Origin: an uncultured Flavihumibacter sp.
GTDB taxonomy: Bacteria; Bacteroidota; Bacteroidia; Chitinophagales; Chitinophagaceae
DNA length: 42,952 nucleotides
Reading direction: 5' to 3'
Assembly (NCBI GenBank): GCA_946482545.1
Contig: CAMLRX010000028.1
Location: 1-42,952 of the forward strand
Shown: positions 9,030 to 16,388 of the stretch, one piece after another
Layout: each line of letters begins with the position of its first letter
How positions within the stretch are numbered: position 1 is the first letter of the stretch
Notes under the pieces: generated by a model
The model's input: only the letters and a program-made list of their open reading frames with translations
Database searches by the model: none
What the model was told of the DNA's origin: nothing
Translations under genes and position numbers: made by a program

Positions 9030-9221
9030 TTCACGCGAAGACGCACTGCTTCGTACCTCGCAGGAGCAAGGACGCAAAGCCTTGTTTGTATGCTGTCTTT
9101 AAACTGTTCATAGCCTTATTGCTATACACATTTGTGAAAGCAATAAGGCTATGAGTTTTTTTAGAGGTCTTAAAAGCTGAACCGCTCCTTGCGTCCTTGC
9201 TCCTTTGCGTCTTCGCGTGAA
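9030..9221. repeat. Nested inverted-repeat element, copy 1
   Basis: Outer arms: 9030-9045 pairs perfectly with 9206-9221 (TTCACGCGAAGACGCA), and 9062-9077 pairs perfectly with 9189-9204 (AGGAGCAAGGACGCAA). The left arm carries 16 bases (9046-9061) where the right arm has one. Inside is a separate perfect 14-bp hairpin, 9109-9122 with 9140-9153 (CATAGCCTTATTGC). The element fills the convergent gap between the second transporter and the flavin oxidoreductase. A second copy with nearly the same outer arms is at 22247-22461. No transposase is present. It could act as a bidirectional terminator. Confidence 0.85.
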
Positions 9222-9239
9222 AAATCTGGCGAGAAATAA

Positions 9240-10232
9240 CTACCCCTTCAGCAATTCCAAACACCGCACCCTATCCTCCTGCGCGTAAGTCATACATGTT
9301 ACCACGATCTCATCCACCCCGAAATCATTTGCGAGCCGCGCAAGCTGCTCCTTTACCTGGTCCGGCGTTCCGGAAACGATGCGCCCCGCGTTCTGCCGGA
9401 TACGTTCTGCTTCGGCAGGTGAAAAAACATAATCTTTTATTTCATCGTAACTCCCGATAGGACCGAAATATCCTTTCTCAAACTGGATCAGTGTGTAATC
9501 CGCCAGTTTACGAAGTTCCATTACTTTTTCTTCTGTATCGGCACATTGCACGGAGATGGACAAAATAGCGTGCGGTTCGGGAAACGCTTCGGTGGGCACG
9601 AATTGTTTGCGGTAAGTTTCGGCCACTTCAGGCGTAGCATTCCCATTAATGAATCGCGCGATGGCCAGTCCCATGCCGAACCTCGCCGCGATGGCGCTGC
9701 TGCCGCCGCTGGAACTCAGTATCCATTGCTGTGGCATGGTGGCGCACTGTGGTACGGCGATGATATCTCCGTACTGGGTGCGGGCCTCGTCGCGGAAGAA
9801 AGCCTGGAGGTGCTTCAGTTGTTCCAGGTAATCGGCTTCGCTGAACGTATTGGAAGGATTGAGCAAAGAAGCGGTGATGCGGTCGCCACCGGGTGCGCGG
9901 CCCATACCCAGATCGATGCGGCCCGGGAAAAGCGTTTCCAGCATCCTGAAGTTTTCCGCCACTTTCAGGGCGCTATGGTTGGGCAGCATGATGCCGCCGG
10001 AGCCGATGCGGATAGTATTGGTTTCCGTGGCCAGTTTCACCATTAACAATTCGGGCGCTGAACCGGCTATCATCGTGGAATTGTGGTGTTCTGACACCCA
10101 AAACCTGTGGTAGCCAAGCTTTTCGGCCAGTTTAGCCGTGGCAATGGTATTGGCCACCGCTTCGGCCGCGGTGCCGCCTTTTCTTACGATAGATTGGTCG
10201 AGTACACTCAGTTTCAACTGTTCAAACTTCAT
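9240..10232 (-). CDS. LLM-class flavin-dependent oxidoreductase (luciferase-like monooxygenase family)
   Basis: Cytoplasmic TIM-barrel oxidoreductase of 330 residues in the bacterial luciferase-like family, MsnO8/YhbW-like subgroup; FMN-dependent, physiological substrate unknown. Typical stretches are KLSVLDQSIVRKGGTAAEAV at the N terminus, LGYHRFWVSEHHN, GSGGIMLPNHSALKVAE, and LFPGRIDLGMGRAPGGD. The frame is open 26 codons upstream to 10310, but that part overlaps the terminator of the next gene and the promoter, so ATG 10232 is chosen. A good promoter lies just upstream at 10253-10282. The gene is probably monocistronic. Confidence 0.9.
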   Translation of the reverse strand: MKFEQLKLSVLDQSIVRKGGTAAEAVANTIATAKLAEKLGYHRFWVSEHHNSTMIAGSAPELLMVKLATETNTIRIGSGGIMLPNHSALKVAENFRMLETLFPGRIDLGMGRAPGGDRITASLLNPSNTFSEADYLEQLKHLQAFFRDEARTQYGDIIAVPQCATMPQQWILSSSGGSSAIAARFGMGLAIARFINGNATPEVAETYRKQFVPTEAFPEPHAILSISVQCADTEEKVMELRKLADYTLIQFEKGYFGPIGSYDEIKDYVFSPAEAERIRQNAGRIVSGTPDQVKEQLARLANDFGVDEIVVTCMTYAQEDRVRCLELLKG

Positions 10233-10252
10233 CCTTTCAATGTTTGTAGATA

Positions 10253-10282
10253 CAAATATCGGAGTAATAATGTTAGCGCAAA
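10253..10282 (-). promoter_or_regulatory. Promoter of the LLM oxidoreductase
   Basis: Minus strand: TTTG (10279-10282), an 18-base spacer, GATATTTG (10253-10260). This fits TTTG/TAnnTTTG with one mismatch. The expected transcription start is about 16 bases before ATG 10232, which supports that start over the longer frame. Confidence 0.6.
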
Positions 10283-10287
10283 CAAAA

Positions 10288-10311
10288 AATGCCCCGCTTG
10301 CGCAGGGCATT
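10288..10311 (-). terminator. Rho-independent terminator after the DUF1800-DUF1501 operon
   Basis: Stem AATGCCC (10288-10294) with GGGCATT (10305-10311), with an inner CGC/GCG pairing. On the minus strand it is followed by a run of T, 32 bases beyond the DUF1501 stop. Confidence 0.75.
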
Positions 10312-10342
10312 GACCTTTGACCGAGCCATCTATATAAGAAGT

Positions 10343-11542
10343 TTATACAAAACTGAGGTGTTCGTACTTCCTGCCCAGCACTGCGGCATCGTCCACACCG
10401 AGCCAGTTGCGGAGCAACGTGGCGTACACATTTTTAAAATCTACTTTATATTGAAGGTCACCATCTTTGAGGTTGGCGAGATCGGGCATGGCGTTGAGGA
10501 GTCCTTTTTCCTTTAAGCCGCCTCCCACGAAGAACATGTTGTTGGCGGTACCATGGTCGGTGCCGTTGCTGGCATTCTGTTTCACCCTTCTGCCGAATTC
10601 GGAAAAACTCATCAGCACCACATCGTTGAAGCGGTTATTGGCCTTCAGGTCTTTTACAAAGGCGGTGACCGCATCGTTCATTTCGGTGAAAAGTCTTTTC
10701 TGCTGTGCATCCTGGTTCACGTGTGTATCAAAACTACCGAGGGAGAGGTAATACACTTTTGTATTGATATCAGAGAAAATCAGCGAAGCAATGGTCTTCA
10801 GACTTTGCCCCATTTCGGTGCCGGGATATCCTGCGGAACTTGGACGGAGCTTACTTTGCTTGTAGATATAATCCGCGGAACTGATGGTTTCGGCCATCGT
10901 TTTATAGAGGTAATCCACAGGCCGTTCGTTGTGGGAGGCATCATGTTCTTTCAGGATATCTTTCAGGAATTTGTCCTGGCTGGTGCCGAATAGTTTCCGT
11001 GGATCCTTCAGCGCAATGCCTTTAGCATCTTTTCCTTTCAGGGCCAGGCTCAGCACGTCATCCACTTCCAGCGCCTGGGTGGGCTTGTCGCAACCGCTGC
11101 ACTGCGCATCGAGGTAACGGCCGAGCCAGCCGGTGTTCCAATATTCATCGCTTTTGCTGGCGGTATGCCAGATGTCCATACTTCTGAAATGGGAGCGGTC
11201 GGGATTCGGATACCCCACACTGTTCATGATGCCGAGCGCACCTTCGTCGTACAAGGCTTTGAACCCGGTAAGCGCGGGGTGCAGGCCCACTTCATCTGTC
11301 AGCGACAAAGCTGCCGTTCTTTCGATCCCGATTTTTGGGCGTGCCTGGAAATACAGGTCGTTGCGAACGGGTATCACGGTATTCAATCCATCGTTGCCGC
11401 CACTCAGTTGCAATACCACCAGCACTTTGTTGCCGGGGGGCACCATAGCAGGCTGCTCAAATGCTTTCAGGAATTTGGGCAGCATCAGGCTGGCGGTGGC
11501 GAGTGAGCCGGTTTGTAGGAAAGTTCTTCTTTTTATGAACAT
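10343..11542 (-). CDS. DUF1501 domain-containing secreted protein
   Basis: Protein of 399 residues from the DUF1501 family (sulfatase/alkaline-phosphatase-like fold), function not established. It begins with a twin-arginine type signal, KRRTFLQTG with the arginines at 5 and 6, then a hydrophobic stretch, so export in folded form by Tat is likely. Family-typical segments are VLVVLQLSGGNDGLNTVIP, NSVGYPNPDRSHFRSMDIWH and VVLMSFSEFGRRVKQNASNGTDHG. It follows the DUF1800 gene by 27 bases on the same strand; the two families are repeatedly paired in Bacteroidota and Planctomycetes and probably act together outside the cytoplasm. Confidence 0.92.
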   Translation of the reverse strand: MFIKRRTFLQTGSLATASLMLPKFLKAFEQPAMVPPGNKVLVVLQLSGGNDGLNTVIPVRNDLYFQARPKIGIERTAALSLTDEVGLHPALTGFKALYDEGALGIMNSVGYPNPDRSHFRSMDIWHTASKSDEYWNTGWLGRYLDAQCSGCDKPTQALEVDDVLSLALKGKDAKGIALKDPRKLFGTSQDKFLKDILKEHDASHNERPVDYLYKTMAETISSADYIYKQSKLRPSSAGYPGTEMGQSLKTIASLIFSDINTKVYYLSLGSFDTHVNQDAQQKRLFTEMNDAVTAFVKDLKANNRFNDVVLMSFSEFGRRVKQNASNGTDHGTANNMFFVGGGLKEKGLLNAMPDLANLKDGDLQYKVDFKNVYATLLRNWLGVDDAAVLGRKYEHLSFV

Positions 11543-11569
11543 GGCGTTGAATTTGGAGGGTGGAGGAAT

Positions 11570-13021
11570 TCAGCACAACTGGTATTCCGGTGTACTCATC
11601 AGTTGAATAGTGGCTGTTTTGATGAATTGTTCGCGATTGGCGCTATCGGTGTACTTAGCCACCGGCGTGCTGCTAGCAGGCTTCAGTTGCAGCAGCGCAT
11701 CCGATAGTTTATTGAGCAATTGCTCGCGGGGCACCTGCTCAAACTGTTTCGTATATACGTTCCAGTTAATCACAACTTTTATCTGCTGACCACCGCCCTT
11801 CGCTTTCAGCAAAGCAGCTGTTGGTTTATCCTTTATACCCATCATAATATCATCATCATCTTTGGGGGAAAGACTGAATACAGCGGATTCGGAAATAAGT
11901 TGTGGGATACGCATCCTAAGCATGAGTGTGGAGCTGTCAATCCAGTTTTTCCCACCGGGCCAGCCAGCCACGTTGGGCGGATAGAAAAGGAGTTGCCCCA
12001 GCGCGCGTTGAAAAAGCAGTTGTACTTCTTCATTCTCAATATTCATCGGCACGAGCCTGCGGATCCCCGCCAGTAGTTCAACCGGAGATTTTATCTTTAC
12101 CCCGATGTTCTTTTCTTCATAAAACCAATCGGAAGAAAAAATATCGTTCATCAACTGGTCAATCCTGTACCCGTTCTTGTAAAATCTTTCCGCGAGCCAG
12201 TTTACGTGTTGCTGATTCACTTCTTCGTTTACAAAATACCGGTAGATTTTTGTGGTGATGTAAGTCGCGGTTTGTTTTTGTTCCAACAGAATATTCAATA
12301 CATCATCGCCGGTGAGGTTGCCTGTTTTGCCGAGTACGGTTTTTACGCCTTCATCGTGCACATTTTTTCTGAAAACGAAATCCCCCTGTGCATTGTAGCC
12401 CCATCCGGTAAAGGCGCGGGCGGCTTCTTTGATGTCTTTCTCCGTATAATTTCCACGGCCCATCGTAAACAACTCCATTACTTCACGGGCGAAGTTTTCG
12501 TTGGGCGATTGTTTCCTGTTCTGCTGGTTGTTGAGGAAGGCGAGCATGGAAGCTGAATGAGAAACGGCTTTCAGCAGGTCGCCGAAATTTCCTAGTGCGC
12601 GCGTTCTTATTTCATTCAGCAATGCTTGGTTGAAAAAAAGATTTACCTGGCGGGAAGCGAAATGTCCATGCCAGAAAAGCGCCATTTTTTCCCTGAGTTG
12701 CGCGTCGGAGTTTACCATCTGGTTCATCCAGGCGAGGTTCAGCCGTTTTATGCCGTCGCGGTAATTTTTCTGCAACTCCCGCCTTTGCATATCCGAAAGT
12801 TCTTTCCTTTTCAACTGCGCATCGGATATCATCCGGAAAAGTTCACGGGTGTTGTTATCCACCACATCAATGGGCGCGGGGGCCTTCGCGGAGGCCGCCA
12901 TCAAAGCTTTCAGGTATGCTTTGGGCGTGGCGGTTTTTAACTGCTCCATTTCTTCCGCTGCCGGACCAAAGCCCGCGCGCCACAAAAGATGTTGATTTTT
13001 CTGCTGGTTAGAAACGGCCAT
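11570..13021 (-). CDS. DUF1800 domain-containing protein
   Basis: Protein of 483 residues of the DUF1800 family, function unknown. The hallmarks are the N-terminal HLLWRAGFGP, the central NENFAREVMELFTMGRGNYT and DIKEAARAFTGWG, and the FYPPNVAGWPGGKNWIDSST region near the C terminus. I see no clear signal peptide at the annotated start (MAVSNQQKNQHLLWR). It is the first gene of a two-gene operon with the Tat-exported DUF1501 protein. No convincing promoter motif is visible upstream. Confidence 0.92.
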   Translation of the reverse strand: MAVSNQQKNQHLLWRAGFGPAAEEMEQLKTATPKAYLKALMAASAKAPAPIDVVDNNTRELFRMISDAQLKRKELSDMQRRELQKNYRDGIKRLNLAWMNQMVNSDAQLREKMALFWHGHFASRQVNLFFNQALLNEIRTRALGNFGDLLKAVSHSASMLAFLNNQQNRKQSPNENFAREVMELFTMGRGNYTEKDIKEAARAFTGWGYNAQGDFVFRKNVHDEGVKTVLGKTGNLTGDDVLNILLEQKQTATYITTKIYRYFVNEEVNQQHVNWLAERFYKNGYRIDQLMNDIFSSDWFYEEKNIGVKIKSPVELLAGIRRLVPMNIENEEVQLLFQRALGQLLFYPPNVAGWPGGKNWIDSSTLMLRMRIPQLISESAVFSLSPKDDDDIMMGIKDKPTAALLKAKGGGQQIKVVINWNVYTKQFEQVPREQLLNKLSDALLQLKPASSTPVAKYTDSANREQFIKTATIQLMSTPEYQLC

Positions 13022-13098
13022 ACAATGTATGTATTTACCGTTATAGAAGAAATAAAAGTGCCAGGGTTTAAGCGGGATGGAAAAAAATGTTAAGGTAA

Positions 13099-13725
13099 TC
13101 AGAATCTGTAGTAGCCGCTGAAGCCGATGCCGGAGGAGAGGAGTCCTTTGGTTTCCCAGGTAACCCCTGACCAGTCGGAAGATGACCTTGAAATATTAGC
13201 GAGGGTCAGGTCTATGGACACCATGCTCTTTTTCCCGGTGAGGTAGTATAGTCCGGTTCCTATTGGCAACGAAATTTCATACCCTTTGCTGTAATAATTG
13301 CTTGAAAAATTTGTCTGTTTATCTTCTGTAAAAAGAAACTGAGGGGCCAGTTCTCCATAAAAGCCCATCTTTTCGATTACGGGAAAATATTTTCTGAGAA
13401 AATACCCTGCTCCTATGTGCTTTTGGGTAAACTCCACTTCCCTGATGGCAGTACCGTCATTGTACTCCGTTTTTCTGGAATACAATGATCCTTTTAACCT
13501 TACGCCGTGCGCCAGTGAAGAAGAGGTAAAAAAAGAAAAGGAAGGTAGCAAGCTGATGGTGGAATTCTTGTCAGAAATAATACCACCTGAACTCGGTGGG
13601 ATATCAAAGGAGGATATTCTGCTGAATTGAACTGTGCCCCCTATTAATTTATCCCCTTTACTAAATTGGGCTGATGCTGATTTTAAAAGAAAGAATAAGG
13701 CGATGAACGATAAAAAATGTTTCAT
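13099..13725 (-). CDS. Small outer-membrane beta-barrel-like protein, paralogue of the next gene
   Basis: Secreted protein of 208 residues with signal peptide MKHFLSFIALFFLLKSASAQ. The mature part shows alternating polar and aromatic residues typical of beta-strands, and ends in GIGFSGYYRF with a terminal phenylalanine, as in outer-membrane barrels. The frame is open 26 codons further upstream to 13803, but that stretch covers a terminator hairpin and lacks a signal, so ATG 13725 is used. It resembles the gene at 13903-14556 (shared QF-GD-L-GG-V start, HGV-L, IGAGYFL-K--P, YGE). No specific function can be assigned. Confidence 0.75.
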   Translation of the reverse strand: MKHFLSFIALFFLLKSASAQFSKGDKLIGGTVQFSRISSFDIPPSSGGIISDKNSTISLLPSFSFFTSSSLAHGVRLKGSLYSRKTEYNDGTAIREVEFTQKHIGAGYFLRKYFPVIEKMGFYGELAPQFLFTEDKQTNFSSNYYSKGYEISLPIGTGLYYLTGKKSMVSIDLTLANISRSSSDWSGVTWETKGLLSSGIGFSGYYRF

Positions 13726-13784
13726 TATGATAAGTGTTTGGTTACATGGTTTGTGGGCGTAAATGTATGGTGTACCCACACAAA

Positions 13785-13806
13785 AAAGTGAGCCTGAACT
13801 CACTTT
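13785..13806 (-). terminator. Terminator between the two beta-barrel paralogues
   Basis: Perfect 8-bp stem AAAGTGAG (13785-13792) with CTCACTTT (13799-13806) and a six-base loop, followed on the minus strand by T residues. It lies about 97 bases after the stop of the 13903-14556 gene, so the two paralogues are probably separate transcripts. Confidence 0.65.
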
Positions 13807-13902
13807 AACAGCGTATTCAAAATAGATTAACAGAAGGTTTTGTTAACCGGCAAAATTAATCCATCCAAGTATCTTTATAAACTTGCTTCAACCGGCATTA
13901 AG

Positions 13903-14556
13903 CTAAGGAATGATATAATAGGCACTCAATTGCAAGCCTGAGCTTATTCCAGTGTGGATATCAAAATCATCGGTCGAAAGTTTTTTACTCCGGATGTATG
14001 CCGCATTCACCAGGGATGTTCCCGCCATCAGCAGAAAACGGGACGAGGGCCTGAAATAAAGCCCCGCAGCAGCACTGAGGTTGACCTGGTGCGCATTATC
14101 CTTGTAACCATTACCTCCAAACTCAGGTTCTATTCTAAGCCTCTCCCAATGGTACAGGTACTCCGCGCTGCCTTCTCCGTAAAGGCCCACCCATTCCTGT
14201 ATAGGAACAAATTTCTTCAGAAAATAACCCGCCCCAATCATGGTGGTGTTCATTCGCGATGACAGCAGCAACGGGCTGGAATATATTCGCCTGTATTCTT
14301 TCTCCGAAGAAAAACCTGCATTCAGTTTCACACCATGGACCGTAGTGGCATTGGAGAACAAACCTAACTGGGGAGAAAAAACAATATTGTTCACGGTTCT
14401 TTTCCATGGTCCGGCAACTGTTCCATCAGGATAACCTTCGGTTTGTTTGTAACTCCATTTCACCGCGCCGCCAACGAGTAGCTGATCATTTTTGAACTGC
14501 GCGTTAACGGAAAAACAGCACACAAGAATGCTGAGCAAAAGCGATAGCTTTTTCAT
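13903..14556 (-). CDS. Small outer-membrane beta-barrel-like protein, paralogue of the previous gene
   Basis: Secreted protein of 217 residues with a clear signal peptide (MKKLSLLLSILVCCFSVNAQ). The mature chain starts FKNDQLLVGGAVKWSYKQT and includes MIGAGYFLKKFVPIQEWVGL followed by YGEGSAEYLY, which parallel the 13099-13725 product. The strand pattern and terminal hydrophobic residues (LSAYYIIP) suggest a small barrel or barrel-like protein, although the last residue is proline rather than the aromatic usually found. It has its own downstream terminator. Function is not recognisable. Confidence 0.75.
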   Translation of the reverse strand: MKKLSLLLSILVCCFSVNAQFKNDQLLVGGAVKWSYKQTEGYPDGTVAGPWKRTVNNIVFSPQLGLFSNATTVHGVKLNAGFSSEKEYRRIYSSPLLLSSRMNTTMIGAGYFLKKFVPIQEWVGLYGEGSAEYLYHWERLRIEPEFGGNGYKDNAHQVNLSAAAGLYFRPSSRFLLMAGTSLVNAAYIRSKKLSTDDFDIHTGISSGLQLSAYYIIP

Positions 14557-14669
14557 GCTAAGTAAGGGTTTAAATTGAAAAACAAGGGTTTAAAAAGAGG
14601 AACCATTATGCCCCCTATATTTGCTGGCGAAGTTATTCAAATACACCAGAAACTTATAGTACAAAGCAA

Positions 14670-14694
14670 AAAAGTGAGCCGGGGGCTCACTTTT
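14670..14694 (-). terminator. Rho-independent terminator of serS
   Basis: Perfect 11-bp stem AAAAGTGAGCC (14670-14680) with GGCTCACTTTT (14684-14694) and a three-base loop, followed by T residues on the minus strand. It starts 28 bases after the serS stop. A shorter T run on the plus side could also allow weak plus-strand use. Confidence 0.8.
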
Positions 14695-14722
14695 CAATAT
14701 AGAAATGATTTGAATTGGCATA

Positions 14723-15994
14723 TCAACCAATCACCTTCGCACCAAAGTAGTTGTGCAGACTAACAGGCAGGTGTATCCCATCTTCTTTCTGGTTGTTCTC
14801 CAGCAAACACGCGATGATGCGCGGGAGGGCGAGTGAACTTCCGTTGAGGGAATGTGCCAGGTGTATTTTACCGTGCTCATCTTTGAAGCGGATTTTCGCG
14901 CGATTGGTCTGGTACGTTTCAAAATTGGAAACAGAACTCACTTCCAGCCAGCGCTGCTGGGCTGCGGAGAATACTTCAAAATCGTAGGTGAGCGCGGAGG
15001 TAAAGCCCATATCGCCACCACATAATTTCAGGATTCGGTAAGGCAGTTCCAGGCTCTGCAGCAGGTGCTCCACATGGCGCACCATTTCATCGAGTACTTC
15101 GTAACTTTTTTCGGGGTGAACAATCTGTACCACTTCCACTTTATCGAACTGGTGCAGGCGGTTGAGACCGCGTACATCTTTACCGAAACTACCCGCTTCG
15201 CGGCGGAAGCAGGGGGTATAGGCCGTCATCTTCAACGGAAGTTCCGTTTCCTTCAGAATATCATCTCTGTAGATATTGGTCAATGGTACTTCTGAAGTGG
15301 GGATGAGGTAGAAATTATCTTCTGTTACAAAATACATCTGCCCTTCCTTATCGGGTAGTTGCCCGGTTCCGTAAGCGGAGGCTTCGTTCACCAGCAGCGG
15401 TGGCTGGTATTCGGTGTATCCCGCATTGGTATTGAAATCGAGGAAATACTGCACCATGGCGCGTTGCAGACGGGCGCCCTTTCCTTTATACACGGGGAAA
15501 CCGCGGCCGGTGATTTTGGAACCGGTCTCAAAATCGATGAGGTCGTATTTTACGATGAGGTCCCAATGTGGGAGTGCGTCGGCACCCAGTTGTGGTTCGG
15601 GTCCGCCGCTTCTCACCACCACATTATCGTCGGCGGAGGTGCCGGGCGGTACTTCACCGGAGGGCAGGTTGGGCAGTTTCACCAGCAGGTCGTGCTGGGC
15701 CTTTTCCGCTTCCTGAAGCTGTTCGGTAATAGGTTGCAGGGAAGCTTTCAGTGCGGGCACTTCCAGCTTTTTCTGTTCCGCGCCGGCCTTGTCTCCTTTT
15801 CCCATCAGTATTCCGATCTCTTTGGAGGCACTGTTTATTTTCGACTGCGTGGCATCAAATTCCGCCTGCAGTTTTCTTCTTTTTTCATCCAGTTCAATGA
15901 TCTGGTCCACCAGGTCGGTTTCCTTAAAGTTTCTTATGGCCAATCTTTCCTTGACCCATTCCGGTTGCTGCCTTATCACGGCTACCTGTAACAT
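14723..15994 (-). CDS. serS: Serine--tRNA ligase
   Basis: Charges tRNA-Ser (and tRNA-Sec where present) with serine in the cytoplasm. The 423-residue product has the N-terminal coiled-coil arm (about residues 28-105, rich in E, K and Q) and a class II catalytic core with motif 2 CFRREAGSFGKDVRGLNRLH, the EVSSVSNFETYQTNRA stretch, and motif 3 LNGSSLALPRIIACLLENNQ. Length matches the family. It is divergent from the small gene at 16044, with perfect -7 elements for both directions in the 49-base gap, and has its own terminator. Confidence 0.98.
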   Translation of the reverse strand: MLQVAVIRQQPEWVKERLAIRNFKETDLVDQIIELDEKRRKLQAEFDATQSKINSASKEIGILMGKGDKAGAEQKKLEVPALKASLQPITEQLQEAEKAQHDLLVKLPNLPSGEVPPGTSADDNVVVRSGGPEPQLGADALPHWDLIVKYDLIDFETGSKITGRGFPVYKGKGARLQRAMVQYFLDFNTNAGYTEYQPPLLVNEASAYGTGQLPDKEGQMYFVTEDNFYLIPTSEVPLTNIYRDDILKETELPLKMTAYTPCFRREAGSFGKDVRGLNRLHQFDKVEVVQIVHPEKSYEVLDEMVRHVEHLLQSLELPYRILKLCGGDMGFTSALTYDFEVFSAAQQRWLEVSSVSNFETYQTNRAKIRFKDEHGKIHLAHSLNGSSLALPRIIACLLENNQKEDGIHLPVSLHNYFGAKVIG

Positions 15995-16010
15995 GTTGCG
16001 CTGTTTTGGG

Positions 16011-16018
16011 CAAAGATA
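16011..16018 (-). promoter_or_regulatory. -7 element for serS
   Basis: TATCTTTG on the minus strand, a perfect match to TAnnTTTG, 17 bases before the serS ATG. No clear -33 TTTG is visible at the usual distance. Confidence 0.45.
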
Positions 16019-16039
16019 CAGGATACGGTATTACCTTTG
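16016..16039 (+). promoter_or_regulatory. -7 element for the small gene at 16044, probably leaderless
   Basis: TACCTTTG at 16032-16039 is a perfect TAnnTTTG match. A TTTG lies 23 bases upstream (16005-16008). The ATG at 16044 is only four bases beyond the element, where the transcription start would fall. Confidence 0.45.
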
Positions 16040-16043
16040 GGCC

Positions 16044-16388
16044 ATGAATATCAATGATGATCTGCAACAGCGGTGGTGGACACTGGAAGCAAAACTGGTG
16101 GAAAGGTTCGGGAAAAAGCCGGATATGGAAACGATCCTGTTCCTGATCGGCATCCAGGAAAGCGGGCAAACGGAAAATAAATTCTCGAAGGAACAGAAGC
16201 AGGACCTGATGCACATTGCGGTGTGTACCCTGCTGGCGCCAAGCGGTTTTTTTGTACTGGAAGGCCATGACGCCGACGGATGGCCGCATTTCAGACAGTT
16301 AAAAGAAGTGCCGCCCATGGCGTTACCCGAACAGGAGGCATTTCTGAAAGACCATATCTTATTGTATTTCCAGGAGCACGATTTTTAA
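16044..16388 (+). CDS. Conserved-looking small protein of unknown function
   Basis: A 114-residue soluble protein that I cannot assign to a named family. It is acidic, has no signal peptide or membrane segment, and contains helical stretches such as MNINDDLQQRWWTLEAKLVE and FSKEQKQDLMHIAVCTLLAP. The frame is open 85 codons upstream to 15789, but this runs antisense through serS, so ATG 16044 right after a perfect -7 element is chosen. Its stop codon shares bases with the stop of the convergent anti-sigma gene. Codon use looks normal for the window, which supports a real gene. Confidence 0.75.
   Translation: MNINDDLQQRWWTLEAKLVERFGKKPDMETILFLIGIQESGQTENKFSKEQKQDLMHIAVCTLLAPSGFFVLEGHDADGWPHFRQLKEVPPMALPEQEAFLKDHILLYFQEHDF

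Noticed and set aside
9031..9264. Minus-strand open frame of 77 codons between the transporter and the oxidoreductase
   Set aside because: It is translated from the inverted-repeat element itself; similar sequence appears from the other repeat copy. Not a gene.
14616..14694. Plus-strand TATATTTG (14616-14623) followed by the serS hairpin, a possible second small RNA of about 70 bases
   Set aside because: No -33 element at a usual distance, only four T residues after the stem on this strand, and the hairpin is well explained as the serS terminator.
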